The notes under the pieces were generated by a model. It was not told the origin of the DNA. It searched no databases and saw nothing but the letters and a program-made list of their open reading frames with translations. From assembly GCF_004005565.1 (NCBI RefSeq), contig NZ_SADD01000001.1, positions 868,001-932,000 on the forward strand: a DNA stretch of 64,000 nucleotides. The letters are read 5' to 3'. This document shows positions 51,140 through 60,107 of this stretch, piece by piece; the stretch's first letter is position 1; the number at the start of each line of letters is the position of its first letter. Source of the DNA: Lujinxingia sediminis (GTDB lineage Bacteria; Myxococcota_A; Bradymonadia; Bradymonadales; Bradymonadaceae). The position numbers and the translations under genes are program-made.

Positions 51140-52537
51140 ATGACCCGAACCTCGCGGAACTCTCTGATGACCACCACTTCATGGGCCTCAAAGCCGCTGG
51201 CCGGCTGGGGCCGATACCCGATTGTCGAGGCGCTTTGCGCGCGTCCGGAGTCGCAATCGCAGACGTTAAACGCTTTTAACGAGCGCGAAGGCGACGCTGT
51301 GCTTGCGCATGGTTTTGGCCGAAGTTATGGCGACGCTGCGTTGCTCAGCCAGGGGCGTGTGGTGCTCACGCGGCGCCTCAAGAAGATGCTGGCGTTCGAT
51401 GAAACCTCTGGCGTGCTGCGGGTGGAAGCGGGCGTGACCATCGGGGAGCTCATTGAGGTGTTTTTGCCCCGAGGTTGGTTTGTTCCTGTGGTGCCGGGCA
51501 CGCAGTTTGTGAGCGTGGGCGGGGCGATCGGGTGCAACATTCATGGCAAGAATCACGGTCACGCGGGCTGTTTTGGCGACCATGTGCTCTCGATGGAGGT
51601 GCTTCTTGCCAGCGGGGAGGTAGTGCGGTGCAGTCGAGCGCAGCACGACGACCTCTTCTGGGCGACCATCGGGGGGATGGGGCTAACCGGCATCATCCTC
51701 AGCGCCGAGATTCAGCTTCAGGCCGTGGAGAGCGGGGCGATCGAGATGGAGTCGATTCGCTTTAACAACCTCGATGAGTTTTTTCAGATCAGCGAAGAGA
51801 GCACGGACTACTTTCATACCGTCTCGTGGATCGACTGCGTGAAGGGCGGCTCGCAGATGGGGCGCGGTATCTTCATGCGCGGTCGGCACGCGTCGGCGGA
51901 GCAGGCCGCGACGCTCTCGGAAGGGCCCCTGGAGCGAGTTGTCGAGCTTGTTCAGCGCGCGCTGGACGGGCGAGCCTTCGAATCGAACCTGCTGCTGAAT
52001 CGGGCGACGATTCGGCTCTTTAATGAGGCCTACTACCACAAGCATCCGGCCGGGGAGCTGCATTCGGTGGTGGGTTATGAGCCTTTTTTCTTTCCGTTGG
52101 ATGCGGTGGAAAACTGGAACTACGTCTACGGCAAGCGCGGGTTCTTGCAGTACCAGATGGTGGTGCCCGAGCGTGAAGCGGTGCGCGACATCCTTAAGGT
52201 GATCTCCGAGAGCAAGATGGCGTCCTTTCTGGCGGTCATCAAAGAGTTCGGAGATCAGGATCACGGCGGGCTTTCGTTCCCCTGCGGGGGGACAACGCTG
52301 GCGCTGGACTTTCCGAACTTCGGGGAGCCGCTCTTAGCGATGATGGAGCGTCTCGATGCGCTTGTGGCCGAGGTAGGAGGGCGGATTTACCTGGGGAAAG
52401 ACGCGCGTCTGAGTGCCGAGATGTTCCGGCGAATGTACCCGACCTGGGAGGCCTGGCGAGAGGTGCGCGACCGCTGGGATCCGCAGGGTGTATTTCAATC
52501 GGATTTGAGCCGCCGCCTGGGCCTGACGCCTGGTTGA
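51140..52537 (+). CDS. DprE1-like FAD-dependent oxidoreductase
   Basis: A 465-residue member of the FAD-binding oxidase group that includes decaprenylphosphoryl-ribose 2-oxidase. VLAHGFGRSYGDAALLS (first FAD loop), FVPVVPGTQFVSVGGAIGC, GKNHGHAGCFGDHV and the C-terminal substrate part SFPCGGTTLALDFPN match the layout. The 3' partner at 52559 is an SDR, giving the DprE1-DprE2 gene order that converts a polyprenyl-ribose to the arabinose form. Whether a Gram-negative organism makes that lipid is unknown; other aldose-lipid oxidations are possible. GTG 51131 and ATG 51167 are alternative starts. Confidence 0.85.
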   Translation: MTRTSRNSLMTTTSWASKPLAGWGRYPIVEALCARPESQSQTLNAFNEREGDAVLAHGFGRSYGDAALLSQGRVVLTRRLKKMLAFDETSGVLRVEAGVTIGELIEVFLPRGWFVPVVPGTQFVSVGGAIGCNIHGKNHGHAGCFGDHVLSMEVLLASGEVVRCSRAQHDDLFWATIGGMGLTGIILSAEIQLQAVESGAIEMESIRFNNLDEFFQISEESTDYFHTVSWIDCVKGGSQMGRGIFMRGRHASAEQAATLSEGPLERVVELVQRALDGRAFESNLLLNRATIRLFNEAYYHKHPAGELHSVVGYEPFFFPLDAVENWNYVYGKRGFLQYQMVVPEREAVRDILKVISESKMASFLAVIKEFGDQDHGGLSFPCGGTTLALDFPNFGEPLLAMMERLDALVAEVGGRIYLGKDARLSAEMFRRMYPTWEAWREVRDRWDPQGVFQSDLSRRLGLTPG

Positions 52538-52558
52538 TAGCGTAGTACTGGAGTTCTC

Positions 52559-53296
52559 ATGACTGTTCTCATCCTCGGGGCGACCTCGCCCATTGCTCAG
52601 GCTGTGGCCGATGTGTACGCCGCTGCCGGTTTATCGGTGGCGTTGGCCGCGCGTGATGTGGAGGAAGCGGCCCGCGCGGCGAGTGACCTGCGGATTCGTT
52701 ATGGCGTGGAGGCGCAGGGGTTTGGCTTTGATGCCTGCGATGCGTTTGAGCGCCACGCCACGCTTGTGAGTGAGGTGGAAGAAGCGCTGGGCCCGATCGA
52801 TGTCGCGCTGGTGGCGTTCGGGTTTATGGGCGATCAGCAGGCGTCCGAAGACGATTTTGAGAAGGCGCGACGCGTCATCGAGATCAACTATACCGGGGCG
52901 GTCAGTGTGTGTGAGGCCGTCGCGCGAGTTATGGTAAGCCGCGGCGCCGGGAGCATCATCGGGCTCTCATCGGTTGCCGGGGAGCGCGGGCGCGCGTCGA
53001 ACTATTTTTATGGAAGCGCCAAAGGTGCACTGACGCTCTATCTGCAAGGTCTGCGCAACAGGCTTGCGTCCAAGAACGTGCATGTCATGACGGTGAAGCT
53101 CGGTTTTATCGACACGCCGATGACCTTTGAGCTTGAAACGGGCATCCCTGTGGCGAGCCCGAAGAAAGCTGCCGCCGCGATCTTCCAGGCTCAGGGACGC
53201 GGGGTTGAGACCTTCTATTATCCGCGTTTCTGGGGCGGGATTATGGGGGTGATCAAGTCGATCCCGGAGAAGGTCTTTAAGCGACTCTCGCTCTGA
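52559..53296 (+). CDS. DprE2-like SDR partner of the FAD oxidase
   Basis: A 245-residue SDR, 21 bp after its partner. ILGATSPIAQAVADVY is the variant glycine motif (G-A-T-S-P-I-A) typical of DprE2/DprE2-like reductases. YFYGSAKGALTLYLQGLRN is the catalytic Y-x3-K (YGSAK), and KLGFIDTPMTF follows. In mycobacteria such an SDR reduces the 2-keto intermediate made by DprE1. The C-terminus (FWGGIMGVIKSIPEKVFK) is amphipathic and could contact a membrane. Confidence 0.87.
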   Translation: MTVLILGATSPIAQAVADVYAAAGLSVALAARDVEEAARAASDLRIRYGVEAQGFGFDACDAFERHATLVSEVEEALGPIDVALVAFGFMGDQQASEDDFEKARRVIEINYTGAVSVCEAVARVMVSRGAGSIIGLSSVAGERGRASNYFYGSAKGALTLYLQGLRNRLASKNVHVMTVKLGFIDTPMTFELETGIPVASPKKAAAAIFQAQGRGVETFYYPRFWGGIMGVIKSIPEKVFKRLSL

Positions 53297-53330
53297 GCTG
53301 CGTTTTCACCTCTGACTGCAGGGAGCCATA

Positions 53331-53882
53331 GTGAACACTTCTGAGTTCACGGAACATGTCGTCTTGCTACGCGGAATCAACGTAGGCGGCGTGCGCTTGA
53401 AGATGGGGGATTTGCGCGAAGCGCTGGAGCAGGCCGGCTTTGAAGGGGTACGCACCGTATTGGCCAGCGGCAATGTGGTGCTGGAGAGCGCGGAAGGCGA
53501 CCCGGAAAGGGTTAAAGAACAGGCAGAAGCCGCCCTTCGAGAAGCGTTTGGTTATGAGGCCTGGGTGGTCGTCATCTCTACTACCGAGCTTCGAGACGTG
53601 GTCGAGGGCTACCCCTTCGATGAAGAGGCAGAGGGCCTTCAACCCTATGTGACCTTTGCCTCGGAGCGCGCGTCGCTCGACGCACTCGAAGTGCTCGGAT
53701 CCGAGCTCGACGCGGCGGTGGAGCGCATCGAACGTGGCCCCTCGGTGCTTTACTGGGAGGTGGTTCGCGGCCAGTCGACGAAGAGTCGCCTGGCGAAAGA
53801 GGCGGCAAAGGTGCGCTATAAGCCGACGACCACCACGCGCAACATGCGCACGCTTCGCAAGATTCTCGCGCTGACGCGCTGA
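53331..53882 (+). CDS. DUF1697 family protein
   Basis: A 183-residue protein with the DUF1697 opening VVLLRGINVGGVRLKMGDLR and the following TVLASGNVVLES. Family members have a ferredoxin-like fold and unknown function. The GTG at 53331 has gggag six bases upstream and is preferred over later starts. The gene ends seven bases before the convergent TPM gene. Its ending (VRYKPTTTTRNMRTLRKI) matches the basic ending usual in the family. Confidence 0.9.
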   Translation: MNTSEFTEHVVLLRGINVGGVRLKMGDLREALEQAGFEGVRTVLASGNVVLESAEGDPERVKEQAEAALREAFGYEAWVVVISTTELRDVVEGYPFDEEAEGLQPYVTFASERASLDALEVLGSELDAAVERIERGPSVLYWEVVRGQSTKSRLAKEAAKVRYKPTTTTRNMRTLRKILALTR

Positions 53883-53889
53883 GGCTCAC

Positions 53890-54966
53890 CTACCAGCTGG
53901 AGCCGGCGCCGCCTCCGCCGGAGCTTCCGCCACCAAAGCTGCCCCCGCCTCCGCCGCTGGAGAATCCCCCGCCGGAAGACGAGGATTGGGTACGGGTTCG
54001 TCTGGGAATCGTCGCGGTATAGGTGCGGGTGTGGGAGCAATGCGCGCAGGTGACTGTGACGCGTTTTTTGCCGGTGGACGTGTAGGTCGGCTTGCGCGTG
54101 ACGGTGGACTCCGACGCCAGGGTTCGATTGCTGCATTCCGGGCAGCGGGCGTACCCGCTAAACCAGCGTGAGTTGGCGTGAATGCGCTGCACACCGCATG
54201 ACGCGCATTCGAAGACTTCGTAGTTAACGGACGCGACGGCTTCTTCTGTGAGCTGGCCCGCGTTGAGGTAGGCGTCGTCTTCGTCTTCCCGGAGGATGCG
54301 CATGGTGTCTTTGCATTGCGGGCAGGTTTTTAGCCATTTGCGACGGAGGAGGAAGAAGGCAAGGCCGCCCAAACCCAGAATCCATCCACAGGGAGGCAGC
54401 ATCGGGGCCGAGCCCCGACGTGAGGATGTTGAAGACGATTCGGCGGGAGACGAGTGCGAGGGGGCTTCGGTAGCTGCGCGCAGGCGCTTATCGACGGCGG
54501 TGATGCCTGCGCCGAGGCCTGTGCCGAAGTCGCCCCGGCGAAAATGAGGCACCATATCGCGCTCCTGCATCACTTTGAGCCAGCCGTCGGTGAGGGTGGC
54601 CTCCAGGCCGTAGCCCGTCTCCATCTCCAGGCGGCGCTCATCTGTGACGAGGACGATAAGAAGACCGTTGTCGCTCCCGGCTTTCCCTACGCCCCAGAGA
54701 TTGAAGAGCTCGGTGGTGAAGTCTTTGGGCGTAGGGGAGTCGACGGAGTTCACAGTGACGACCGCGACCTCCACGCCGGTTTGCGCCTCGAGCTCCGTGA
54801 GCACGTTGTTGATGCGGGCCGTCTGTGCGTCGTTCAGAAGGTCCGCTTCGTCGGTGACCCACCCGCCGGTATGGCGAGGGTTGGGGACCTCCTCGGGGCC
54901 CATGGCGCTGGCGAGCGTGGGGAGAAGCAGCGTCGAGACCAGAACAATGAATCGAAGTGCGAGCAT
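53890..54966 (-). CDS. TPM-domain membrane protein with Cys-rich and Gly/Ser-rich tail
   Basis: The 358-residue protein has a signal peptide (MLALRFIVLVSTLLLPTLASA), then a TPM domain: TGGWVTDEADLLNDAQTARI, LTELEAQTGVEVAVVTVNS, and ERRLEMETGYGLEATLTDG. A membrane span follows near 194-210 (CGWILGLGGLAFFLL). The cytoplasmic part has four CxxC pairs (CPQC, CASC, CPEC, CAHC), enough for two rubredoxin-like zinc knuckles. The end is a Gly/Ser-rich tail finishing AGSSW, as in YgcG-type proteins. TPM proteins are paired with LemA in many bacteria; a LemA-like gene precedes this one. Function is unknown. Confidence 0.87.
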   Translation of the reverse strand: MLALRFIVLVSTLLLPTLASAMGPEEVPNPRHTGGWVTDEADLLNDAQTARINNVLTELEAQTGVEVAVVTVNSVDSPTPKDFTTELFNLWGVGKAGSDNGLLIVLVTDERRLEMETGYGLEATLTDGWLKVMQERDMVPHFRRGDFGTGLGAGITAVDKRLRAATEAPSHSSPAESSSTSSRRGSAPMLPPCGWILGLGGLAFFLLRRKWLKTCPQCKDTMRILREDEDDAYLNAGQLTEEAVASVNYEVFECASCGVQRIHANSRWFSGYARCPECSNRTLASESTVTRKPTYTSTGKKRVTVTCAHCSHTRTYTATIPRRTRTQSSSSGGGFSSGGGGGSFGGGSSGGGGAGSSW

Positions 54967-55036
54967 GGGCGGGCCGGTAGCGAGCGGAGCGATTCAGTGA
55001 TCGAGCACGGGGAGGTTCGACACTCTGATCAGGCGG

Positions 55037-55633
55037 CTAGTCAGTGCGGGCGGTGCCGTGGCTGAGCTTCACCGTCTTCGGAAGATTCCCACCGGTGATG
55101 AGCGACGCCGGAGGCAGGCGCACCGCGCTGTTGTATCGAGCCGCCGCCTCATGGAAGCGCTGGGTGGCCACGTGCACGCGGTTCTCCGCGCCGATGAGTT
55201 CGGCCTGCTTGTCGATGGAGTCGGGTAGGTCGCGGTAGTGAGCCTCGACGGCCTGTTGCCGCGCTTTGACGTTGGCAACCTCGGCCTGATGGCGCTCGAC
55301 TTCTGCGTAGAGTTCGCTCAGGCGTGAGGTCGTGGTGCGGTAGCTCACTGCACCGGCCACCACGATGACAAGGAGGATGCCACCGGCGATGGAAAGCAGC
55401 CGCCGCCTGCGGTTTTTCTGGCGGATCGCGGCGATGGTTTCAGCGCGCCGGACCTCCTGCAACTTCTGGTGGGCTCGATCGATATACTCCGCCGGGATGC
55501 CAACTTCGGCTCCGACCTCGCGCATCTCGTCCAGAGTGAGCTCGTTCCGGGCCTTCTCGCGCAAACGCTCAGCGGTGGCGATGATGTCGTCAACGTCATC
55601 GTAGTCGATGGTGGGATCTGGCGTAGAACGCAT
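55037..55633 (-). CDS. LemA-like membrane protein with N-terminal helical domain
   Basis: The 198-residue protein has a cytoplasmic N-terminus (AERLREKARNELTLDEMREV and GAEVGIPAEYIDRAHQKLQE), which resembles the LTLDEL-type helical repeat found before membrane anchors. One membrane span follows (LLSIAGGILLVIVVAGAVSY, about 83-102) and then a long helical segment YAEVERHQAEVANVKARQQA. The end IGAENRVHVATQRFHEAAARYNSAVRLPP has the LemA signature ending (E-N-R-x-x-V-A-x-x-x-Y/F-N/H-x-A-V). The TPM gene follows 70 bp downstream on the same strand, the usual partner of LemA. Its function is unknown. Confidence 0.8.
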   Translation of the reverse strand: MRSTPDPTIDYDDVDDIIATAERLREKARNELTLDEMREVGAEVGIPAEYIDRAHQKLQEVRRAETIAAIRQKNRRRRLLSIAGGILLVIVVAGAVSYRTTTSRLSELYAEVERHQAEVANVKARQQAVEAHYRDLPDSIDKQAELIGAENRVHVATQRFHEAAARYNSAVRLPPASLITGGNLPKTVKLSHGTARTD

Positions 55634-55714
55634 CGTTGTGGGGCCTCATCAGGTCATCGTGTGCAGCGCCCGCAACCTGTCGGGGGGAACGGGCGCCGCA
55701 TATCGTAGGTCGAG

Positions 55715-55897
55715 TCATGCGTCGTTTAAGGGAAGCACAAAGGCTTTGAGCTTCGCAACTTGCGGGTCGCTCTCACCGCGTAACTCGTAGAGGTCGCAGA
55801 AGGCGAAATGATACTCTTTGCCAGCGGCGTTGCGGGTGCGCATCGTGCCGTGAACCGCGCCTTTGCTCCTCCCCCTCAAGGGTTGCCGGGCACTCAT
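55715..55897 (-). pseudogene. SnoaL/NTF2-like C-terminal fragment
   Basis: The 60-codon frame encodes GTMRTRNAAGKEYHFAFCDL and YELRGESDPQVAKLKAFV, the last two strands of a SnoaL-like (NTF2 fold) protein. The rest of the domain is absent. Its ATG overlaps the stop of the DUF4259 gene by ATGA. This could be a relic or a small coupled gene. Confidence 0.5.
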
Positions 55898-56316
55898 TTC
55901 GCCCGCGAGAGCGCTGCCTCAAGCTCATCAAGGCCTTGCAGCCAGGCCCGGGCATCGTCGCTTTCCTCCCAGAGTTCGGCGAGTTCCGAATTGACGCGCA
56001 CGCGCACCACCGCGGCCCGGGCCACCGGAGCGTGTTTCTCGTAGAGCTCGGTAATGACCTCGCCGTCCTGGTCGTCGATCCACTCAACCAGCGCTTCGGG
56101 AAGTTGCGTGAGGGCAGAGCCGCCGAGCGCGGCGATCAGCGCGGCGGCCGCCAACGCGATGCTTCCCAGGTCGGCGTCGAGGTATTCGTCAGGCTCGGCG
56201 CCGGCGATCTCGCCAAGGGCTTCGATCAGCGGCTCATCATCCTCGGCATCGAGCATCTCGTGGAGCCAGTCCATGGCGTGGTCATTTGAGAAAGGTTCGT
56301 GGCCCCAGGCGCCCAT
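55894..56316 (-). CDS. DUF4259 family protein
   Basis: The 140-residue protein begins MGAWGHEPFSNDHAMDWLHE, the highly conserved DUF4259 start (M-G-x-W-G-x-x-x-F-x-N-D-x-A-x-D-W). The rest is acidic and helical (LGSIALAAAALIAALGGS, EALVEWIDDQDGEVITE). ATG 56316 has gagg six bases upstream. A much longer minus-strand frame runs on to 58149 but is the antisense of arsM and is not real. Function is unknown; members often occur as lone genes. Confidence 0.9.
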   Translation of the reverse strand: MGAWGHEPFSNDHAMDWLHEMLDAEDDEPLIEALGEIAGAEPDEYLDADLGSIALAAAALIAALGGSALTQLPEALVEWIDDQDGEVITELYEKHAPVARAAVVRVRVNSELAELWEESDDARAWLQGLDELEAALSRAK

Positions 56317-56523
56317 GATGTCCTCAGTGTGAAGATCGAGATCGCGTTGACGGAGTGTTTTGCCTTGTTGATTGCTTCTACACGCAGGGCTGTCTTCTGA
56401 GCAATGCCATTGGGGGCTTTGCTGGCGAAGCAAGTCGGTGCGAGGTACCTTCCGCCCCGGTAAAGGAGATGAGCCCCCGGTAGTGAGGCTCTGACCATGA
56501 CGAGCAACATCGAGGAGCAGAAG

Positions 56524-57630
56524 ATGAGTAAGGTTCCGCAGGGTGCGTCCACCCATGAATGGGTCAAAGACTATTATGGCAAACTCCTTGAGAGCTCTGA
56601 GGATCTTCAGACCAATGCGTGCTGCGCGGCCGGGGCGCCGGCTGGCTGGATCGCCTCGCGTTTGCAGCATGTGCACCCCGAGGTCAGCGAGCGCTTTTAC
56701 GGCTGTGGTTTTCCCATTCCGCAGGCCGTTGAGGGGGCTACGGTGCTCGACCTGGGATGCGGCACCGGTCGCGACGCGTATGTCATCGCGCAGCTCGTTG
56801 GTGAGCAGGGCCGCGTGATCGGCCTGGACATGACCGAAGAGCAGCTCGCCACAGCGAGGAAGACCGAGGGCTGGCACGCGGAGCGTTTTGGTTATGCACA
56901 GGCCAATACGTCCTTTGTGCAGGGCTACATCGAAGACCTCAAGGGCGCGGGTATCGAGGATGCGTCGGTCGACGTGATCGTGTCGAACTGCGTGGTGAAC
57001 TTGAGTCCCCGCAAAGATCTGGTGCTGGCGGAGGCGTATCGGGCGCTTAAGCCCGGTGGTGAACTCTATTTCAGTGATGTGTTCGTCGATCGACGACTTC
57101 CCGAAGACATCGCCAATGATCCGCTCCTGCACGCGGAGTGCCTGGGTGGGGCGCTCTACCAGTTCGACTTTGAAACCCTTGCCAAAGTCACCGGGTTTGC
57201 CGACCCACGTATCGTCTCGACCTCGCCGATCACCATCAACAACCCCGAGATTATGGCGAAGGTGGGCCTGGCGAGTTTTGTGTCGGTGACCTACCGCCTC
57301 TTTAAGCTCGATGGGCTTGATGCGCAGTGTGAGGACTACGGGCAGTCGGCGACCTATCGCGGCGGAGTTGAAGGAGCGGAGCGTCTCTTCTGGCTTGACG
57401 ACCATCATGCCTTTGAGGCCGGGCGGCCGGAGCGGGTCTGCGGCAATACCGCGGCGATGCTGAAGTCGACGCGTTTTGCAGAGTTCTTTGATGTGCGGGG
57501 ATGCCGTCAGACCCACTACGGTGCCTTTGCCTGTGATCCGACGATGGCGGCAGCGCAGTATGCGGGCCGTGAGGTCGAGAGCACTGCTGTGGGTGCGACG
57601 ATCAGTGCCCCGAAGACGAGCTGTTGCTGA
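56524..57630 (+). CDS. arsM: Arsenite S-adenosylmethionine methyltransferase
   Basis: The 368-residue enzyme has the SAM-binding motif LDLGCGTG (75-82) and the ArsM cysteines: C61 in FYGCGFP, C156 in SNCVVNL and C206 in ECLGGAL, equivalent to the three As(III)-binding cysteines of eukaryotic ArsM (C72, C174, C224). The C-terminal extension ends KTSCC, a Cys pair often found in ArsM. It methylates arsenite to methylated arsenicals, which leave the cell as gases or soluble species. The start ATG 56524 has ggag seven bases upstream; ATG 56497 is an alternative. No intact arsenic operon surrounds it; only broken ArsR and VOC genes lie near the window start. Confidence 0.95.
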   Translation: MSKVPQGASTHEWVKDYYGKLLESSEDLQTNACCAAGAPAGWIASRLQHVHPEVSERFYGCGFPIPQAVEGATVLDLGCGTGRDAYVIAQLVGEQGRVIGLDMTEEQLATARKTEGWHAERFGYAQANTSFVQGYIEDLKGAGIEDASVDVIVSNCVVNLSPRKDLVLAEAYRALKPGGELYFSDVFVDRRLPEDIANDPLLHAECLGGALYQFDFETLAKVTGFADPRIVSTSPITINNPEIMAKVGLASFVSVTYRLFKLDGLDAQCEDYGQSATYRGGVEGAERLFWLDDHHAFEAGRPERVCGNTAAMLKSTRFAEFFDVRGCRQTHYGAFACDPTMAAAQYAGREVESTAVGATISAPKTSCC

Positions 57631-57666
57631 ACGACGTTCGGTGACCCTACATAGAGTGAGGACGGA

Positions 57667-58476
57667 ATGAGTCAGAGTTATAGCGACGCCATCGCGCTGA
57701 CGCGCGATGAAGAGGGCATCTTCCACGGGCAGATCGATCGCAGCTGGTATCAGGGGCGGGGAGCCTTTGGTGGGGTGAGCGGGGCGGCGATGGTTCGCGC
57801 GATGGAGCGCCACCTCGAAGCGCCGCACTTCGCGCTGCGAGCGCTGGCGGTGAACTTCTGCGCGCCGGTGACCGAGGAGCCCTTTGAGGTACATGTGGAT
57901 GTGGTGCGCCGAGGATCGTCGGTGATCTGCGCGGAGTCCCGAATCGTGCAGGAGGGCCAGGCGCGGATGGTGGCGATTGGAACCTTTGCAAAAGAGCGAA
58001 GCTCGGGCTCGGATTTTGAGCAGCGCGCGATGCCCGAGGTGCCCCCGGCGGCCGAGGTGCCGACGGCGCCGGAGAGCCCGCTCTTTCCGAAATTTGCGAA
58101 GTACTACGAATATAAGTTCTGCCACGGGGCGATTCCTTATACCGGGCATGATGAGGCGGAGCTTGGCGGGTGGTGTCGTCTCAAAGATGCGCCGGGACCG
58201 CTGGATGCCGCCCAGCTCATTGGTCTTTTGGATATGTGGCCCCCGGCGGTGATCACGCGGATGACCAGTCCGGCTCCGGCGGCGACGGTGTCCTGGCAGG
58301 TGGTGATCAACGAGCGCCTGCCGCTTGAAGGTGCCGCAGCGGACGATTTCTACCTTGTGACGGCGCGTTCGGAGCGTGCGGTGGGCGGGTTCTCCGAGGA
58401 GCGCGCGGCGGTCTACAGCGCCGACGGTCGTTGTCTGGGACAGGCGTTGCAGCTTGTGGCGATCTTCGGTGGATAA
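57667..58476 (+). CDS. Acyl-CoA thioesterase-like protein (double hotdog)
   Basis: The 269-residue protein has two hotdog domains, as in TesB-type acyl-CoA thioesterases: FGGVSGAAMVRAMERHL in the N-terminal helix region, RGSSVICAESRIVQEGQARM, and a C-terminal LIGLLDMWPPAVITRM with ERAAVYSADGRCLGQALQLV. The catalytic D/Q/T triad cannot be assigned with certainty. It should hydrolyse acyl-CoA thioesters in the cytoplasm. Its stop abuts the modA start directly, so it is probably co-transcribed with modABC. Confidence 0.85.
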   Translation: MSQSYSDAIALTRDEEGIFHGQIDRSWYQGRGAFGGVSGAAMVRAMERHLEAPHFALRALAVNFCAPVTEEPFEVHVDVVRRGSSVICAESRIVQEGQARMVAIGTFAKERSSGSDFEQRAMPEVPPAAEVPTAPESPLFPKFAKYYEYKFCHGAIPYTGHDEAELGGWCRLKDAPGPLDAAQLIGLLDMWPPAVITRMTSPAPAATVSWQVVINERLPLEGAAADDFYLVTARSERAVGGFSEERAAVYSADGRCLGQALQLVAIFGG

Positions 58477-59301
58477 ATGAACTCAGCGGATCGTCTCAAA
58501 CGCCACAGGAACGCCCGGCAGGGTGTCACGATGTTTGTGGCGCTGGTGCTGTTGGCGATGTTCTGCGGGTGTGATCGGGGGCATGAGGCGCCGGAGTCCG
58601 CGCCGCTGCAGATCTTTGTGGCATCGTCGTTGACGGAGGTCTTTGAGGCGTTTGAGGCGAGGTATGAAACTTCAAATCCGGGCGTTGATGTGGTGATAAG
58701 CGCCGCCGGCAGTCAGACGTTGAGACTGCAGATCGAAGAGGGCGCGCCTGCCGATGTGTTTGTGAGCGCAAATATGAGGCATCTCCAGGCGCTGGTGGAG
58801 ACGGGGCACCTGGACGATGAGCGACACTTCGCGAGCAACGCGCTTGTCGGGATTGTGGAGGGGGGAAACCCCCTTGAGATTTCGCGTTTTGAGGACCTTG
58901 TTCGGGCACAGCGTCTGGTGGTCGGGGGGCCGGAGGTTCCTGTGGGAAGTTATACCGAGATGATGTTCGAGCGGGTCGCCGTCGCCAACCCCGGGCTGGC
59001 CGCGGAGCTTCGGCAGCGCATCGTGTCGCGGGAGCGGAACGTGCGCCAGGTCCGCGCGAAGGTTGAGCTCGGTGAGGCCGATGCGGCCTTTGTGTATCGA
59101 AGCGATGCCTTGAACTTCGAAGGCGTTGAGGTGGTGGCGATCCCCGAGGCGTTTCAGGTGCGCGCGAGCTATGGGCTGGGCCTGGCGAGCCAGCTTAAGG
59201 GGGCGCGGCGCGCGCGGGTTGAGGACTTCGTGGCGCTGACGATGTCGGCTCAGGGGAACGAGGTGCTGCGCGAGCATGGCTTTGAGCGAGATGTGCTGTG
59301 A
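58477..59301 (+). CDS. modA: Molybdate ABC transporter substrate-binding protein
   Basis: The 274-residue lipoprotein (lipobox AMFCGC, Cys32) has the ModA fold: [20 protein letters not shown] (binding loop residues A-S-S-L), [20 protein letters not shown] with S-T-like contacts, [17 protein letters not shown] and [14 protein letters not shown]. ModA binds molybdate or tungstate outside the inner membrane and passes it to ModB. modB overlaps its stop by 4 bp. Confidence 0.95.
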   Translation: MNSADRLKRHRNARQGVTMFVALVLLAMFCGCDRGHEAPESAPLQIFVASSLTEVFEAFEARYETSNPGVDVVISAAGSQTLRLQIEEGAPADVFVSANMRHLQALVETGHLDDERHFASNALVGIVEGGNPLEISRFEDLVRAQRLVVGGPEVPVGSYTEMMFERVAVANPGLAAELRQRIVSRERNVRQVRAKVELGEADAAFVYRSDALNFEGVEVVAIPEAFQVRASYGLGLASQLKGARRARVEDFVALTMSAQGNEVLREHGFERDVL

Positions 59302-60107
59302 GCCATGAGCCGGGCTGGCTGGAGGTTGGGTTGGGGCGCGTCGCTGCGCTGGGGTTGCTCGGGGCACTGGTTTTGCCACTGGTAGCGCTTGCGCTTGCTA
59401 TGTCTCCGGCAGAGCTTCTGGCGGGTGTGCGCGATGCGCGCTTTGCGCCGGCGCTTATGTTGAGCCTGCGCACGTCATTGCTGAGTCTGGCGCTTGTGGT
59501 GGTCGGGGGGCTTCCGCTGGGGTGGTGGCTGGCACGCTCACGCTCACGTGGGGCCCGGCTGGTCGAAGTGCTGGTGGATCTTCCGCTGGTGCTGCCTCCG
59601 GCGGTGGTGGGGGTGGGGTTGTTGATGGCCTACGGGCGTCGTGGACTTCTGGGAGGTGTGTTGGAGAGCGTTGGGGTGAGTTTACCTTTCACCAGTGCCG
59701 CAGTGGTGGTGGCACAGGTGGTCGTGGCGGCGCCATTTTTTGTGCAGGCGGCGGCGACCGCGTTTCGCTCGGTTCGCGAAGAGCAGCTGCTGGTGGCTCA
59801 GACCCTGGGAGCATCACGCACGGAGGCGATCTGGAAGGTGGCGGTGCCAGCAGCACTGCCCGGGCTTGTCGCCGGGGCGTCGCTTGCCTGGGCGCGGGCG
59901 CTCGGGGAGTTTGGTGCCACACTGATCTTTGCCGGAAGTCTGCAGGGCGTCACGCAGACGATGCCGATAGCGATTTATGCGGCTCTGGAGCGCGATGTCG
60001 GCCTGGCGGTCACCTTTGCGCTGGCTCTGGCTGCGATCGCCACGGTGCTTTTGCTCACGTTGAGGCTGGGACTCGGCGGTGTTGTGCGCGTCGGGGGGCG
60101 GCCATGA
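59298..60107 (+). CDS. modB: Molybdate ABC transporter permease
   Basis: A 269-residue permease with about six spans and the EAA loop: [20 protein letters not shown] ending in the G-x9-P pattern (VAVPAALPG). [18 protein letters not shown] and [15 protein letters not shown] are typical of ModB. The GTG at 59298 overlaps modA (GTGA). It forms the channel for molybdate entry with modA and modC. Confidence 0.95.
   Translation: MSHEPGWLEVGLGRVAALGLLGALVLPLVALALAMSPAELLAGVRDARFAPALMLSLRTSLLSLALVVVGGLPLGWWLARSRSRGARLVEVLVDLPLVLPPAVVGVGLLMAYGRRGLLGGVLESVGVSLPFTSAAVVVAQVVVAAPFFVQAAATAFRSVREEQLLVAQTLGASRTEAIWKVAVPAALPGLVAGASLAWARALGEFGATLIFAGSLQGVTQTMPIAIYAALERDVGLAVTFALALAAIATVLLLTLRLGLGGVVRVGGRP

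Noticed and set aside
55894-58149. Minus-strand frame of 751 codons
   Set aside because: Only its last 140 codons (DUF4259) are real; the rest is antisense to arsM and the thioesterase gene and shows no protein-like pattern.
59522-60103. Upstream extension of modC
   Set aside because: It overlaps modB in another frame; the ATG at 60104 gives the usual ABC start.
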